A stretch of 64,000 nt of DNA from Perognathus longimembris pacificus (GCF_023159225.1 NC_063166.1:45253149-45317148), one strand, 5' to 3'; shown: positions 23,120-35,205, counted from the first letter of the stretch. Made by a program: numbers and translations. The notes: generated from the sequence alone by a model not told the origin.

Positions 23120-24042
23120 TTCTCTGTTTTAAAATTTAATTTGGTAAGTTCATAGGTAATAGTATTTTATTTCCGCCTGTATCATTTTATCAATCTGCCT
23201 CATGTTTGTGCTGGACAGAGGGTGGTTGCTTACTTTGCAAACGAGTCATTCTGCCTCAGCATTTACACTTTAAATGGCACAAACTGCAGTTTTATCAAAT
23301 GCACATTGTCTGGAGCAGTTGTGACAGAAGAGAGAATTCTGGAGCAGTTGTAGCTTCTGTGGCTGTGGTTCTTGCAGCTGGAAGGTGATGTTTCTCAGGG
23401 TATTTAAAAGAGCCATGCTACATTGAAGGCAGTCTCCCTATTTGCCAATGGGATGCTAGGCAGGTAGAACCCATGTGAAGCAACCTTCAGGCAGTGTTTT
23501 TCTTTGAGTGACTGCATTTGATAAAATGGCAGTGTGTAGCCAGTATCAAGGATTTTGTCACAAACGAAAATGGAATATTACTACCATTTCATGGTGCAGT
23601 TTATTACTCCTCCACTCACACAAATGTGGAAATTTAGTCAAAGGAAATATAAGTGTGTATCACATTTATCTACTTAATCTACAATATTTATTAATTAGAC
23701 ATATTTCTCAACATTCCTCATTTTGTCCATATATTTAAACCAAGCATTGAGTGATACAGATTTATGTAACTGATGACAGATTATTTTTGAAATGAGGGTC
23801 TCACTTTTTTCCTTTCTTCCATCCTGTTGGTCTGAGCATAGATCAAATGGTGTGCTCTTGGTATTTTGTTTTTGCCATGGAAAAATCATTGTAGAGATTC
23901 TAGAGCAAAAACAGGGTTGTAGCTTGTTTGAAAGTTTCTGTGTCTCATAAGCTTGTACTGTCATGTAAAAGTAAAATAAGCTTCTGTCTGTTGGAAAACT
24001 TTAAATATTTTGTTGTCACTTGTAGGCAAATTTACAACAACA
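23120..24042. other. No recognised gene or repeat
   Basis: Only short anonymous open frames. Note a local repeat of tctggagcagttgt at 23309 and 23338. Confidence 0.4.
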
Positions 24043-24057
24043 TGCAATTTCCCTTTC

Positions 24058-24266
24058 TCTCTCTCTTTTTTTTTGGGGGGGGGGCAGTCCTGGGCCTTGG
24101 ACTCAGGGCCTGAGCACTGTCCCTGGCTTCTTTTTGCTAGCACTCTGCCACTTGAGCCACAGCGCCACTTTTGGCCATTTTCTGTATGTGTGGTGCTGGG
24201 GAATTGAACCCAGGGCTTCATGTATATAAGGCAAGCACTCTTGCCACTAGGCTATATCCCCAGCCC
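24058..24266 (-). mobile_element. IDL-Geo SINE
   Basis: Full-length dimer on the minus strand, ending at the ID-like ggggctgggg head at 24266. A perfect 15-bp duplication TGCAATTTCCCTTTC lies at 24043-24057 and 24267-24281. A short deletion removes the 'caagg' of the Geo half near 24138. Confidence 0.93.
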
Positions 24267-24281
24267 TGCAATTTCCCTTTC

Positions 24282-24960
24282 ATGTGCAGCATATCTAGTA
24301 GCTAATTCATTCCAGTAATTGTTTGGCCCCTTCCTTTATGGAACATTCTTTCATAATGATGTTAGTGTAAGAGCTCTTCCTTTATGGAGCATTTCCTTGG
24401 AGGTAAAATTTCAGCTTGCCTTATACTTCAGGGTTTGAGAACCCTGCCTCTCAGTCTTCACCTGTCAAACACAAACTGACAGGTCCACATTTCTAAGATG
24501 AGCTCATGGAGATATTTTTTCTCTCATTATTTAAAGTGTGATCACTACAATGTCCCCAGATCTTTAAGTAAATAGAGAAGACCAAGACTTAGTCACACTT
24601 GGACACACCTGCCTGCTTAAAAATCATATATGCATAATTTGCAAGAGGAAAGAGCTCTAGCATTGAAAGCAGATTTTAAAGGTCACTGAGTTAAGAGAGA
24701 TTAATAATCACAGTGGTGCTTATCAAACCCACAGATAACAAACCTTCTGCCTCATCTCCTTAGGACTTCCTTTCGGAGTAGAGGTCTCACCCAAGTAGCA
24801 GAGGATTAAGAGAGAATAAGATTTGGTTTGAACTATTTCTGAAGTTTGTTGTTGCCAACAAGCCTATACAGAGAGTGCTGAGCCAGACACTTAATAAAAT
24901 GCATTAGGCTAGGTTCAAGCATTTCATCTATAAGGAGTTCAGAACCTCATTATTTCTGAC
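24282..24960. other. No recognised gene or repeat
   Basis: Unique-looking sequence. Near 24343-24395 the phrase ctttatgga(a/g)catt is repeated. Confidence 0.4.
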
Positions 24961-24964
24961 CTGG

Positions 24965-25200
24965 TTTATCTTTTATTATTTTTATATTTTCTTTATTGTC
25001 AAAGTGAAGTACAGAGGGGTTATGGTTTCATATGTAAGGCAGTGAGTACATTTATTTTTTATTTATTTTTATTTTTATTTTATTGTCAAATTGATGTACA
25101 GAGAGGTTACAGTTTCATACATTAGGCCTTGGATACATTTCTTGTACTGTTTGTTACCTCCTCCCTCATTCTCCCCTCCTCCCTTCCCCCTGACCTTATA
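24965..25200 (-). mobile_element. Two abutting L1 3' ends, one inside the other
   Basis: A first minus-strand L1 terminus (about 24985-25052, gtacagaggggttatggttt) is followed at once by a second T-rich tail and terminus (25053-25200, gtacagagaggttacagttt). The second is closer to the young L1 3' UTR, so it probably inserted into or beside the first. Confidence 0.75.
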
Positions 25201-26105
25201 GGGTGAACTTTTCAAAAGGCAAAGCCAACATGTATAAGGAAACACAAGGTACTCAATTGCTAACCAACAAACAGCCAGGGTTTAAAAAAAATGGATAAAG
25301 GACTTGGCAAGACACGCCTTTTTTTTTTTTTTTAAAGACCAATGGCCAATAAAGGTATGAAAAAATGCCTAACATCACTAATCAAAAAAATGTAAATCAA
25401 AACTATAATAAAATATCATACATGCCAGAATGGCTTACCTTTAAAAAAAAAAGCATAAGGAGTAAATGTTGGTAAATGTGTGAAGAGAAGGGAGTCCTTG
25501 CACACTGTTCTTAGGAATATAAATTAGGACACTCATTTGGGAAACAGAATGGACATTCCTCAGAAAAGTACCAATAAAACTACCATGTGATCCAGGAGTC
25601 CCCAACTAGGCATAAAAAGCCATTGAAATTCACATGTCAAAATGACATCTTCCATCCTGTATTCTTGGCAGCATTATTCACAATAGCTAACAGAGGGAAA
25701 TAGCTGAAGTGTCAGTCAATAGGTGGAGTTTAGAAAGGTGGCATACACATACACTGAAGTACTACATAAAAAGTGAGATATTGTCATTTGTGACAGCATG
25801 AAGGAATCTGGAAGAAACCAAACTAAGTGATAATAAGTCAGGAAAATATTGCATGATCTCAGTATTTAGAACTTAAAAAATTCAAATGTATAGAAGCTGC
25901 TTATTAGCAGCTGATGAAGGGGTCGAGGAAAGGGAGATGCATGTTTATGCATCCTAAGTGTTAGGTAGACAGAAGAAATAATTTATCTTGACCTATTGTG
26001 CAATATGGTAGCTATAGTTAATTACAATACACTGTGGATTTCTAAATTGTTGAAGGGATGGATCTGAACTGTTCTCAACACACACACACACACACACACA
26101 CAACA
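25201..26105 (+). mobile_element. Old L1 ORF2 3' end and 3' UTR
   Basis: Plus-strand relic with recognisable ORF2 phrases in broken frames, such as the region coding NGQ-FKK...DKGLGKTR near 25280 and cagcattattcacaatagct near 25668. It ends with gataataagtcaggaaaata-type 3' sequence. Much more diverged than the young L1s. A short (AC)n run at 26079-26102 lies at its end. Confidence 0.8.
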
Positions 26106-27505
26106 ATAGGTGTGTAAGATTATGGATAAGTTATTTAGCTTGTTGCAATCATTCCACAACATATGCTTGCTACAAAAGACCACATCATAAATATGAATAA
26201 TTATTACTTATCAATTAGAAGTTAAAATAAAGTAAATCCTCCACAAAAGGGAGAAAATAAAAGCAAAATGTACATCTCCTGTAATTGCATTCTGTTTGGG
26301 ACAGGTTCCTTGACTCACCAGCCTAAATAATGTCCTATTCCTGCAGCCTGTGGCTTCCATCTGCTGAATGTCTTGGCTTAGATATCTCTTCCTTGTCTGT
26401 CTCCTTGTGGGACTCTAGTGCAGCTAATGGCAAGACATTCCTATAGTCTTTCCATGCTTAACCCAGAACTCCGATCACATGAGCTTCATGTGAGATAAGG
26501 AAGAAATGAAAGGATGAGAAAAGACATGAGGTGACTAGTTGCTAGGCCAGCCATATAGGGGACAGGTAGGGCTTGACTTGGGAGGTAATAGAAATATTTA
26601 AGTAGGAGAAGCTACTTGATATTTTTGAGAGGAACTGATAAAACCAGCCCTTGCCTGAATGTCATGAGCAATGGCAACGAGAAAATAAAAAATGGCAGAA
26701 GTTTTTGAAAATTTTTTTCTGGATATGCTTGGATGAAGAGAGGAGGACATATTTAAGGTAGAACAGTGGCTGAAGGAAGATAAAAGTCTAATTAACTATA
26801 CAGAACTATATCCATTTAGGTAGCTTTGACTATTTTCTCCCATTAGATATTCCTTCCTTCTGTTATTCCTAAAGTTCCAATATGTAATTTAAACTCAGTT
26901 TGATACAAAATTCTCTCCCTCTTTTAATGTTGGATTGTTGAATGAATGTGTTTGTTTGAGGGGAGGAATAAATATTTGAAGAGTAAACAGCTGAAAAATT
27001 AAAATATGAATAATTTACAAGCTGACTGTCAGTTATTATTGTTGATTGCTAAATTATGGGCTCATTGGATGCTGGTGATGTTTAAATATTTCCTTCAGCA
27101 TCGCTAAGGGAACACACTTTGTTACCTAACTTGTGTATATACTTTATTTTTGTTTATAGTGTTTCTAGATTGTTTTAGTTTTGAAAGGATAGTGACGAGT
27201 ATTTTCCATAAACATATAAGTTAATTTTTAGTAAAATGCAGTGAAATGATGCATTTAAGGAAGAAATTTATTACCTGAAATCTCACTGTTCAGAAAGTTG
27301 ATTTTAATATAATTTAAGTATGTCTTTATTAAGAGCTAGATAGAAGATCAGAAAGATGTAAGGAAAGACAAAAGAAAAAAAGGAGAAAACCACAATGCGA
27401 AGATTGGAATTATAAAGCATGTACTATTTCTCCTGAAATTGTTTTTAAATTATTAACTTAGCAGAGGAAAATTTTCAGTGAAATTAAGGGAATACATGTT
27501 CTTGG
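26106..27505. other. No recognised gene or repeat
   Basis: AT-rich, no domain-bearing open frame, no SINE recognised. Confidence 0.4.
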
Positions 27506-27509
27506 TTAT

Positions 27510-27905
27510 AGATGCCCAAAGGATATTTCAAATATCATTTACTCAAATATACACAAATATTATTCATATCACTATGCGTGATGGCTACTTCATTATGACT
27601 GCATAGTATTCCATTGTATGGTTATATTACAGTTTGTTGTCCTGGGCTTACAGACCTTGGAATGTATATAGTTTTTACACTAATGAAGCTATATTCTAGT
27701 GCATGTGTTTCAGTGGTGCTGAAAACAGAACTGCTGCACTGTTGCATTGATCTTGCTAGACTTGGTAGAAATCTTAAAAGGTTTTGCAAAGTTTTCAGAT
27801 TCACATTCCTGTAGCAACAAACAAAACAATAGGCATGATTTTTTGTATTATCACCTTTAATAAGGATATGTTCTCTTATTTTCATTTTAGCCAGTATGGT
27901 GGATA
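27510..27905 (-). mobile_element. Old L1 ORF2 fragment
   Basis: Plus strand reads tagtattccattgtatggtt, the antisense of the L1 ORF2 C-terminal region, followed by diverged sequence ending ttttagccagtatggtgg. Confidence 0.6.
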
Positions 27906-29630
27906 GTTTTAAAATAAACTTTATTCAACCTTTTCCAGTTTGTGCTCTGGATTTCCAAGGATGTTTTTTCTGCAAAAAAGAGGATAAGATTGCTTTTTTT
28001 TCCCCTCCTCTGGAATCTCAATTTTGTCATCTTTAAAGCACAATGTATGATCTTGAATATCGAAATAGAATGAACAAGTTCTGAAGCTGCTTATAACCAT
28101 CCCCCCTTTTACTGTGTGACTTCTTTTTAAAGGTTTTTCAAAATGCTGGGGGATTGGGAACAATTAAAAATGATAATACAAAATCTGCTCCTTAGCAGAA
28201 CTCAGACTCAATGTTTCAGCTGTTTATTTGAGATGACCCAGGGGAAGATGGCGAGCAGCTCCCCTAACTTGAAAGAGTCCTGGCATTTTTTCGGTCCTAG
28301 AAGTGTTGGTTCCCCAGAGTTGTTGAACAAAGTTGAACTGGATTCTAACTTGGCTGGAATGAACTGCATGTAAGAGCACGGGAGTGTTGGAAGTGCGGAT
28401 GTTTCAATCTATGCTGCAGCAAATGACTCATTGCTTCCGATTTTGGTAAAACTATCAGCATTTTTATTTCCTGAATACTGGGAACACTGAATACTAGAGA
28501 TATAATAGGGTTGTGTTGTTGTTTTATATCGTTTTGTTAACTAAAGAGCCTTGAACACAGAATGAAACCAAGTTAGAGATAGTTCTCTTGCAGGAAAAAC
28601 AATGTCTTGACATCTAAGACCAAAGAAGAGACAAATCTTTCCACTAATCATTCTAGCTACTTGATTGCTAATGACCCCTTTATTGCCTCTACCTCAGGGT
28701 CCCTAATCTAGTCTGGCAGGCATGATGGAGAGACACTCACTGGAAGGCTTGATGTGTCAATTACAGATGGATGGATCAGTAGCTTCTCAGCTGGAGAACA
28801 TTAAGGTTGGAGCATCTGAGTCTTCCACCTAACACGAGGACGATCTTCCCACAGCATCTGTGCCAGCACCACAAGAAGATTCTTCCTGACATTCAGGGAC
28901 ACAAAAGGGCATGCTGCCTGAAACCCCTCAGAAGCAGAAGTGTGGGAAACCTTGGCCTCATTAGCCTCTCCCTCTAAGGAGAGAGGGGGGCTTTCTGTAG
29001 TTCTGAATGAGCTCTATCTATAGAAGAAAAATGAGGACACAAACAGTAAGTGGTGACTTGGGCTTTGTGGGACAGGTTTGAAAATCTTACACACCTTCAC
29101 TTTTGGTGTATGTGGTTGCTTCATACATTCACTGGGGCAAGTATAAGTATCTCCTATACCCTAACCAAAGCCTCCCCTTATCCAGGGCCTGCTAACTGGA
29201 AGCACAGGGAAACATATATTTGACTTCACAAAACCTTGTCATATCACTGAGAGTGTGAGGATCATAAAAATCTGCTGAACAGGAGAGTAATGCACTTAGT
29301 AGTTTGCTGGATTGTGTGCTTATGACCTGCATGGAACACCGGAGTCTCATTCATTCTTTGTTTACCATACAATTGAGTTTCACATTGATTACACTGTATA
29401 CCTAATAAATGAATTAAGAGGCAGAGGTGCTGTGTGAAGTAGTTCTTGGTAGGGTATCCAGTGGTCTCTTGGGACAGGATCATGGCAGGATCCTAATTCT
29501 CCAGACTACCAGTAGCATGATTCAGGCAGATGAGATGGACCAGTGCTGATGTGAGTGCTCTTTTGTTCATCAGGACACTGCCAACAGGTCACAATGGACC
29601 CAGTGGGGGTAGCAGTCTTCAGGAGGCTAC
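27906..29630. other. Unique block, no recognised repeat
   Basis: More complex composition than the surroundings. An 80-codon minus-strand frame (28163-27921) and a 76-codon plus-strand frame (28143-28373) overlap head to head near 28150. Neither matches a family I know. It is one of the better places to look for a conserved non-coding element or an exon. Confidence 0.35.
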
Positions 29631-29632
29631 TG

Positions 29633-29855
29633 GGGTGTGTGTGTGTGTGTGTGTGTGTCCTGGGGCTTGAACTCAGGCCTGGGCACTGTCGCTGAGCTTT
29701 TGTGCTCAAGGCTCACACTCTCTCATCACTTGAGCCATGACTTCATTTTCTACTCTTTGGTGATTAATTGGAGACAGGAGTCCCATGGATATTGCTACCT
29801 GGCTTTAAATCACAATCCTCAGATCTCAGTGTGAGCCACTAGTAACCACTTTAAG
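29633..29855 (-). mobile_element. 7SL/B1-like plus Geo-like SINE with (CA)n tail
   Basis: The minus-strand dimer ends in (TG)12 at about 29633-29658 on the plus strand. Motifs: gggcttgaactcaggcctgg, gattaattggagacaggagt and the truncated B1-like end at 29829-29855. Confidence 0.8.
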
Positions 29856-29943
29856 GGTGGGTTTTTAGTCATGGATGTCACCATAGTCACCTTCTACAAT
29901 GGTCATTTATACCCATAATGTATGTAGGCATTTCCCCCAGACC

Positions 29944-29947
<4 letters not shown>

Positions 29948-30013
<66 letters not shown>
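29948..30013. repeat. (CT)n(TG)n compound microsatellite
   Basis: About 15 CT units run directly into about 17 TG units. Confidence 0.95.
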
Positions 30014-30016
<3 letters not shown>

Positions 30017-30119
30017 ACCTGGTTGAATACCATGTTGACTTCTGTCTCCTAACCCTAAGAAGTAGGAGATATGGAACCCAAGAAAGACAAGCACTTCTGT
30101 ATAAAGTAAGAAACTAAAC

Positions 30120-30580
30120 TCATTTTCAATGCCTGTACTCCTAGCTCCTCAGGAGGCTGAGAGCTGAGAAGTGAGGTTCAAGGACATCCTGGGCAGGAAA
30201 GTCTCTTTTTCTGGAGACTCTTTTTTTTTTTTTTTTTGGCCAGTCCTGGGGCTTGGACTCAGGCCTGAGCACTGTCCCTGGCTTCTTTTTGCTCAAGGCT
30301 AGCACTCTGCCACTTGAGCCACAGCGCCACTTCTGGCCATTTTCTGTATATGTGGTGCTGGGGAATCGAACCTAGGGCCTCATGTATAAGAGGCAAGCAC
30401 TCTTGCCACTAGGCCATATCCCCAGCCCTTTCGGAGACTCTTATCTCTAATTAATCACCAGAAATACTGGAAATTGAGCTGTGGCTCAAATGGTTAAACA
30501 TGTTAACTTTGAGCAAAAAAGCTCAGAGACAGCACAGAGGCCCTAAGTTCAAGTCCTAGAATTGACAAATAAAACAAATA
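30120..30580 (+). mobile_element. 7SL/B1-like plus Geo-like SINE, split by an IDL-Geo SINE
   Basis: Left half at 30120-30220 (cctagctcctcaggaggctg), right half at about 30441-30565 (gagctgtggctcaaatggtt, gccctaagttcaag). The halves are contiguous once 30221-30428 and one duplication copy are removed. Confidence 0.9.
30221..30428 (-). mobile_element. IDL-Geo SINE nested in an older SINE
   Basis: Full-length minus-strand dimer with T18 (A-tail) on the left. Near-perfect duplication: TTTCTGGAGACTC at 30208-30220 and TTTCGGAGACTC at 30429-30440. The host SINE is opposite in orientation. Confidence 0.93.
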
Positions 30581-30599
30581 ATAGCATATATGGATATAT

Positions 30600-31570
30600 A
30601 TCTTTCATTTCTCTCTCTCTCTCTCATATATCTGCAATTTATGTTTAACAATATAGTCCAGATTGCTCACAGACTCAATTCTTCTTCCTCAGTTTTTCGA
30701 ATGCTAGGATTATTGGAATGTTGAGTACTGGGGATATAGGAATATCCTACTGCAACCCTCTGTTTCTTCCTTTACGCACACATATTTTTGTGTTTTTTAT
30801 TGAAACAAAACATCCTATAGTTCTGTTTTCAATTTGAGTAAATGAATAGAGAGCAGGTGGGTCTGGCTCCTAGCATCTCCACTGTTGTGGATCTTCCTCT
30901 GCAGAATGGAAAAGGATTTCACAGTCAAATAGTGAATTCCCAAACAGCATGTTACAGCAACACATTCCAGGAAGCCCAGATTCCACCTCTTCTGCTTTGG
31001 CAATGCCTGATCTCTGCTACTCTTTCTAAAAACAGAAGGTTGATTCCACAGTCACCAGGATTTGGCAGATGGCAGGGACCTTGTGTTGGAGGAGAGGGTC
31101 TCTGAGGGTCTCAGAGGGTCTCTGAGGCCTTGCCTCAGACAGATTATGTAGCTCAGTGAGGCTAGCTGAGTAAAACACTTTATGGGATTCAGGCAAGCCA
31201 GAGTGATAGCCAGCAGGAACCTTTAAATGTGAATAACTTTTTCAGATATCCAGAGTATAGTTGATAGAGATCTAACAACACTGTTACAGATTTGATTCTT
31301 CTAAAATTCAGTCAAGCTGTCATTATTTATTCACATTCTACCACTAGAGACCTAGATGTAGAAGGATATAAATCCAAGTTCTGTGATGTTGGAAGTGTTA
31401 TCTTGCTATGAGGTCTTGATTTCAAACTTTAAATGAACTTTCACCTGTCCTCCGAGTCTTGAGCTTCTCTATGACTCTGCCTTTTGTAGGAAATAGGCCT
31501 TAGTGTATTTTATGGGACTTGGCTACAGGTGCTTTACTGTGATGTAACTCTTTCGAGAGTCAAGAAGTCA
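30600..31570. other. No recognised gene
   Basis: Short CT run at 30610-30628. A tandem gagggtctc(t/a) motif is repeated three times at 31093-31128. Open frames at 30842-31105 and 31003-30815 overlap on opposite strands and have no known domain. Confidence 0.4.
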
Positions 31571-31752
31571 CCCTGTGGATACAGTCATAATACTTAATGG
31601 CCATAGGTGAAAATGGAACAAGGTAACTTGAGGGGATGGATGGGGTTGGAAGAGGTGAGGGAGAACCATGAAAGGGGTCACATTGGTCAAGATGTGTTGT
31701 AGTCACATATTGACATGTGAAATTGAAACTCGGTACAATTACTTAAACATGA
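31571..31752 (+). mobile_element. Old L1 3' UTR-like segment
   Basis: Shares gaaccatgaaaggggtcaca and catattgacatgtgaaattg-type order with 33756-33875 and with the 3' end of the L1 at 49550-50275. Confidence 0.55.
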
Positions 31753-31820
31753 TGGAGGAGGGGGGGGAGGGGGGGGAGGGGGAGGGGGAGGGGGAGGGAG
31801 GAGGAGGAGGGGGAGGAGGT
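31753..31820 (+). repeat. G-rich (GGGGGA)n tract
   Basis: Purine-only run with at least eight blocks of three or more G separated by single A. It directly follows the L1-like 3' end. It can in principle form G-quadruplexes. Confidence 0.9.
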
Positions 31821-32545
31821 TGTTAATAAAGAGCCAAGAAGCTAATGAAGATGCCCCAGGAGACAGTATGTTTTTCCTGGTCCTTATTAATCTAATCATT
31901 TTTCAGTACTTTGGGCATCTTTGTTTGCAGATTATTTCTTGTTCATGCCACACCATATGCATGTATCCTTTGTGTCACATATATACACACATGTACAATT
32001 GAATGCAAACTAGCCTGTGTAGAATCTACATGTGCACATGAACACCAAAGTGTGTACTTCAAATCTGATTTCAATTGTTTTATTTAAAATTGTCCTGTAG
32101 GATTATTCGGAAATGACATGTTTAGGAACATTAAAACCTATCTTCCAACTGAAATTTGGAAACTCCTAAGACAATGAAAATATGGTGAAAACCAGAACAT
32201 TTTTGTGTTTTCTTGATGGTATCCATCCAGGGTTGGGTGAAATGGAATCTCAGTTCTTTTTAGTGGTATTTCTCTCATGTATAAAGCTATTGAACATCAT
32301 TTCATATGTTTATTGGCCTTTTGTACGGGAGTAACACTATAAATATTAGGTAGAATAAAATGGAATATAGGTAAATCAATACTAGGATTGATGAGTTGTA
32401 TTTAATGGTTATAACTGTCATATTCCCACCATTTTAATAGGATGTAAAACAAAAGAAGAATTTCATACATCAGAAAATAATGAAAATGATAATTGTATAA
32501 TTTTTTTATCCTTTACTTTTTAATTTTTTTTCCATCCATGGTTTC
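31821..32545. other. No recognised gene
   Basis: AT-rich sequence with only short anonymous open frames. A weak old-L1-like phrase, gaatctcagttctttttagt, occurs near 32245. Confidence 0.35.
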
Positions 32546-32547
32546 TT

Positions 32548-33405
32548 TTTTTATTGTCAATGTGAAGTACAGAGGGGTTACAGTTACATACATTAGGTAG
32601 TAAGTACATGCCTTAATTAACTTGTTACCCCCCTCTCATTTTTTCCCACCTTCCCTCCTCCCCTCCCCTGAGTTGTACAGTTAGTTTACAACACGTTGTC
32701 TTGTAAGTTTTGCTGTTGCATTGGTTTGCCTTTTACCCTTTATCTCACCATTTTAATGTTCCCCTTCCCTTCCCTAATTCAGATAGACATATATAAAATA
32801 CCCAGAGTACCAGAGTCAAATACAGTGGCAACAGGGGCTAAATCATAGGAAAAGTGAACAGAAGAAAAAAGAAATAATTTCACATAGTACATTGAAAATA
32901 ACAGCATCAATGATAAACCACCTATTTACATATTTTGAAGATCATCTCTCTTAGTGTTATCTTATGTGATCACATGTACATAGCTGTTGAGCTGTTGTGA
33001 TCATCTGTTAGGACAATCCTAGACATACTACCAATAAGGGAGACCATACAGTTTATGTTTCTTTGGGTCTGGCTCACTTCACTTAGTATGATGTTTTCCA
33101 AGTCTTTCCATTTTCTTACGAATGAGGCAATGTTATTCTTCCTGATAGAAGCATAGAATTCCATTGTGCATATATACTACAATTTCTTGATCCATTCATC
33201 TACTGAGAGAAATCTGAGTTGGTTACATATTTTAGCTAAAGCTGCGATGAACATGTGCTAGTAGCTTTAATATGGCCTTGTGTGTGGTCATTTGGGTAAA
33301 TGCCCAGAAGTGGAATTGTTGGGTCATAGGGGAGTGCTATATTTAGCCTTTTGAGGAACCTTTACACTGCTTTCCAGAGTGGGTGGAGAAAGTTACGCTC
33401 CCACC
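32548..33405 (-). mobile_element. 5'-truncated L1 (3' UTR and ORF2 tail)
   Basis: T-rich tail and terminus at 32548-32590, pyrimidine-rich 3' UTR complement, then antisense ORF2. The translated piece 33164-32970 ([21 protein letters not shown]) aligns with the ORF2 C-terminus. Truncation is near 33405. Confidence 0.88.
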
Positions 33406-33755
33406 AAACCAACAAAACAGACAAAAGTCTCATAAACATTATGAGGAAATAAAGAAAGAGCAAATTAAGAATTATCAAGTAGCTATAATTAGGCACCTGT
33501 ATAAATACACATGTAGGTCAGAAAATATTTTAATGTATCAACATATGCAATATAGATTCATAGTTGAAACATAATGTAATAGATAATGTAAAACAATGTA
33601 TTAAAAAGAAATAGAACAAAAGAAATTTAAATTATGAAAAATATCTAAATATAATCCCTAGAATTAGGGATTGATATTTATCAGTCAGGTTAATAAAGTT
33701 TGGGGCAAGAGTTCTTCAAAAACAATTTGACAAAAATTCTTGTGGATTAGTTTGG
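33406..33755. other. No recognised gene or repeat
   Basis: Very AT-rich; the open frame at 33383-33574 spans the L1 edge and is not a gene. Confidence 0.4.
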
Positions 33756-33875
33756 AAGCAATAGGGGAGGATTATGAAAGGGTTGACATTGATCAAGATT
33801 CATTGTATTTATAAACTGATTTGTAGAATGTTAACTACTTCATACAACTACTTAAAGATAACAAAAATATAATTT
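33756..33875 (+). mobile_element. Old L1 3' UTR-like segment
   Basis: Shares gattatgaaagggttgacat and acaactacttaaagataaca with the related ends at 31571 and 49985. Confidence 0.5.
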
Positions 33876-34222
33876 AAAATATCTTGTGTTACTTGAAATA
33901 GTTAAGCATACAGGGGCAAATAGCCTTACTTTTTTCTTGTTACTGAGATAAATACTGAGAACTATATCTTTCTTAGATATGAAAATATGAAATTCTAAGC
34001 AAATGATGACTGCATAAAATTTAGTCTATTAAGGAAGTTATATGCTATAACTAAGTAGCCTTTATTCTAGGAATTTAATGATAGCTCATTAATAAAATGT
34101 ATATTGTGTTAATCCATTTTTTGGTAAGGAGAAAAATCTATGACCTAATTCCTGATTAAAGTAAATTACAAGTAAAATGAGGCTAGAAGTATAGTTCTTA
34201 TATATAGTAAAAATAAATCTGA

Positions 34223-34585
34223 TCACTCAGCATTCCTGTTTTAAATGCAAACCCAGAGTCTTTTTCATTATTAGTCAAGATTGTCTGCTTTCCCTGCTCT
34301 ACCACAATTGATGCAGTATATACTAAAGATGGCATTCTAAATCAATATGATAAAGGACAGATACTCATTAATATCTGTGAAACTGACTATGAAAAACAAA
34401 CACTGAACAAAATTAAGGAGGATTTAAAGTCTTTATATAAGCATAACTCTAAAGGAGACAAAAGATGGCAAGGTGAACAAATTAAACTACTGGCACACAC
34501 AAAGGCATATCTATGTTGGTTTGGATCAACAGATATTTTGCAACATGATCAAATCATAAAAGAGCAGTTGAAGGAAATAAAATAG
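34223..34585 (+). pseudogene. Unidentified 121-codon open frame, possible retrocopy remnant
   Basis: Open from just after a TGA (34220-34222) to TAG at 34583-34585, with no in-frame Met. The translation is hydrophilic and lysine-rich in its second half (for example TLNKIKEDLKSLYKHNSKGD and AYLCWFGSTDILQHD) and ends KEQLKEIK. A short A-rich stretch follows the stop, up to the SINE at 34612. I do not recognise the family. It may be the 3' end of a processed pseudogene, an old transposon ORF, or chance. Confidence 0.3.
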
Positions 34586-34611
34586 ATAAAAATAAATTAA
34601 ATTAAAAGAAC

Positions 34612-34808
34612 AGGGCCCTGGTGGCTTATGCCTATAATTTTATTTACTCGGGAGGCTGAGATCTGAGGATCATAGTTCAAAGCAAAAAATTTCATTCCAC
34701 TCTTATCTCCCATTAACCACCAAAAACCCATAAGTGGAGCTTTGGCTCAAGGGGTAAAGCACTAGCCTTGAGCTCAGCACCTAGGATCTGAGTTCAAGCC
34801 TCAGGACC

Positions 34809-34842
<34 letters not shown>

Positions 34843-34860
34843 TACACACAAATAAATAAA
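34612..34860 (+). mobile_element. 7SL/B1-like plus Geo-like SINE with (CA)n tail
   Basis: Left half gcctataattttatttactc, right half gagctttggctcaaggggta and gagttcaagcctcaggacc, then (CA)n at about 34808-34840 and a short (AAAT)n. Confidence 0.88.
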
Positions 34861-34984
34861 TGAGTGAATGAATGACTGGAAAATCAGGGACAGTATTTTC
34901 AAGCAAATATGGAAGGTATATGATTAATATTGTAAATTTATAAGTTACATTTATCTGTTATTAATCAGATATTCATTTTTTATG

Positions 34985-35205
34985 TGTGCTGGTACTGAGG
35001 CCTGAACTTGACCCAACATTGTCTGTTGGCTTTTTCACTCAAGTCAAAGCTAGCTAGCATTCTGTCACACAGAAAGCTTTTTGTCAATTAATTAGAGATA
35101 AGCATTCCGTAGACTTTTCTGCCTGGGCCACCTCTGAACTGCAATACCCAGATCTCAGATTTGTGAGTTATTAATTAGGTTTACAGGAGTGAACCACTGG
35201 TGTTA
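34985..35205 (-). mobile_element. Old 7SL/B1-like plus Geo-like SINE
   Basis: Minus-strand dimer: ggtactgaggcctgaacttg, gtcaattaattagagataag, and a diverged B1-like end gtttacaggagtgaaccac. Confidence 0.75.
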
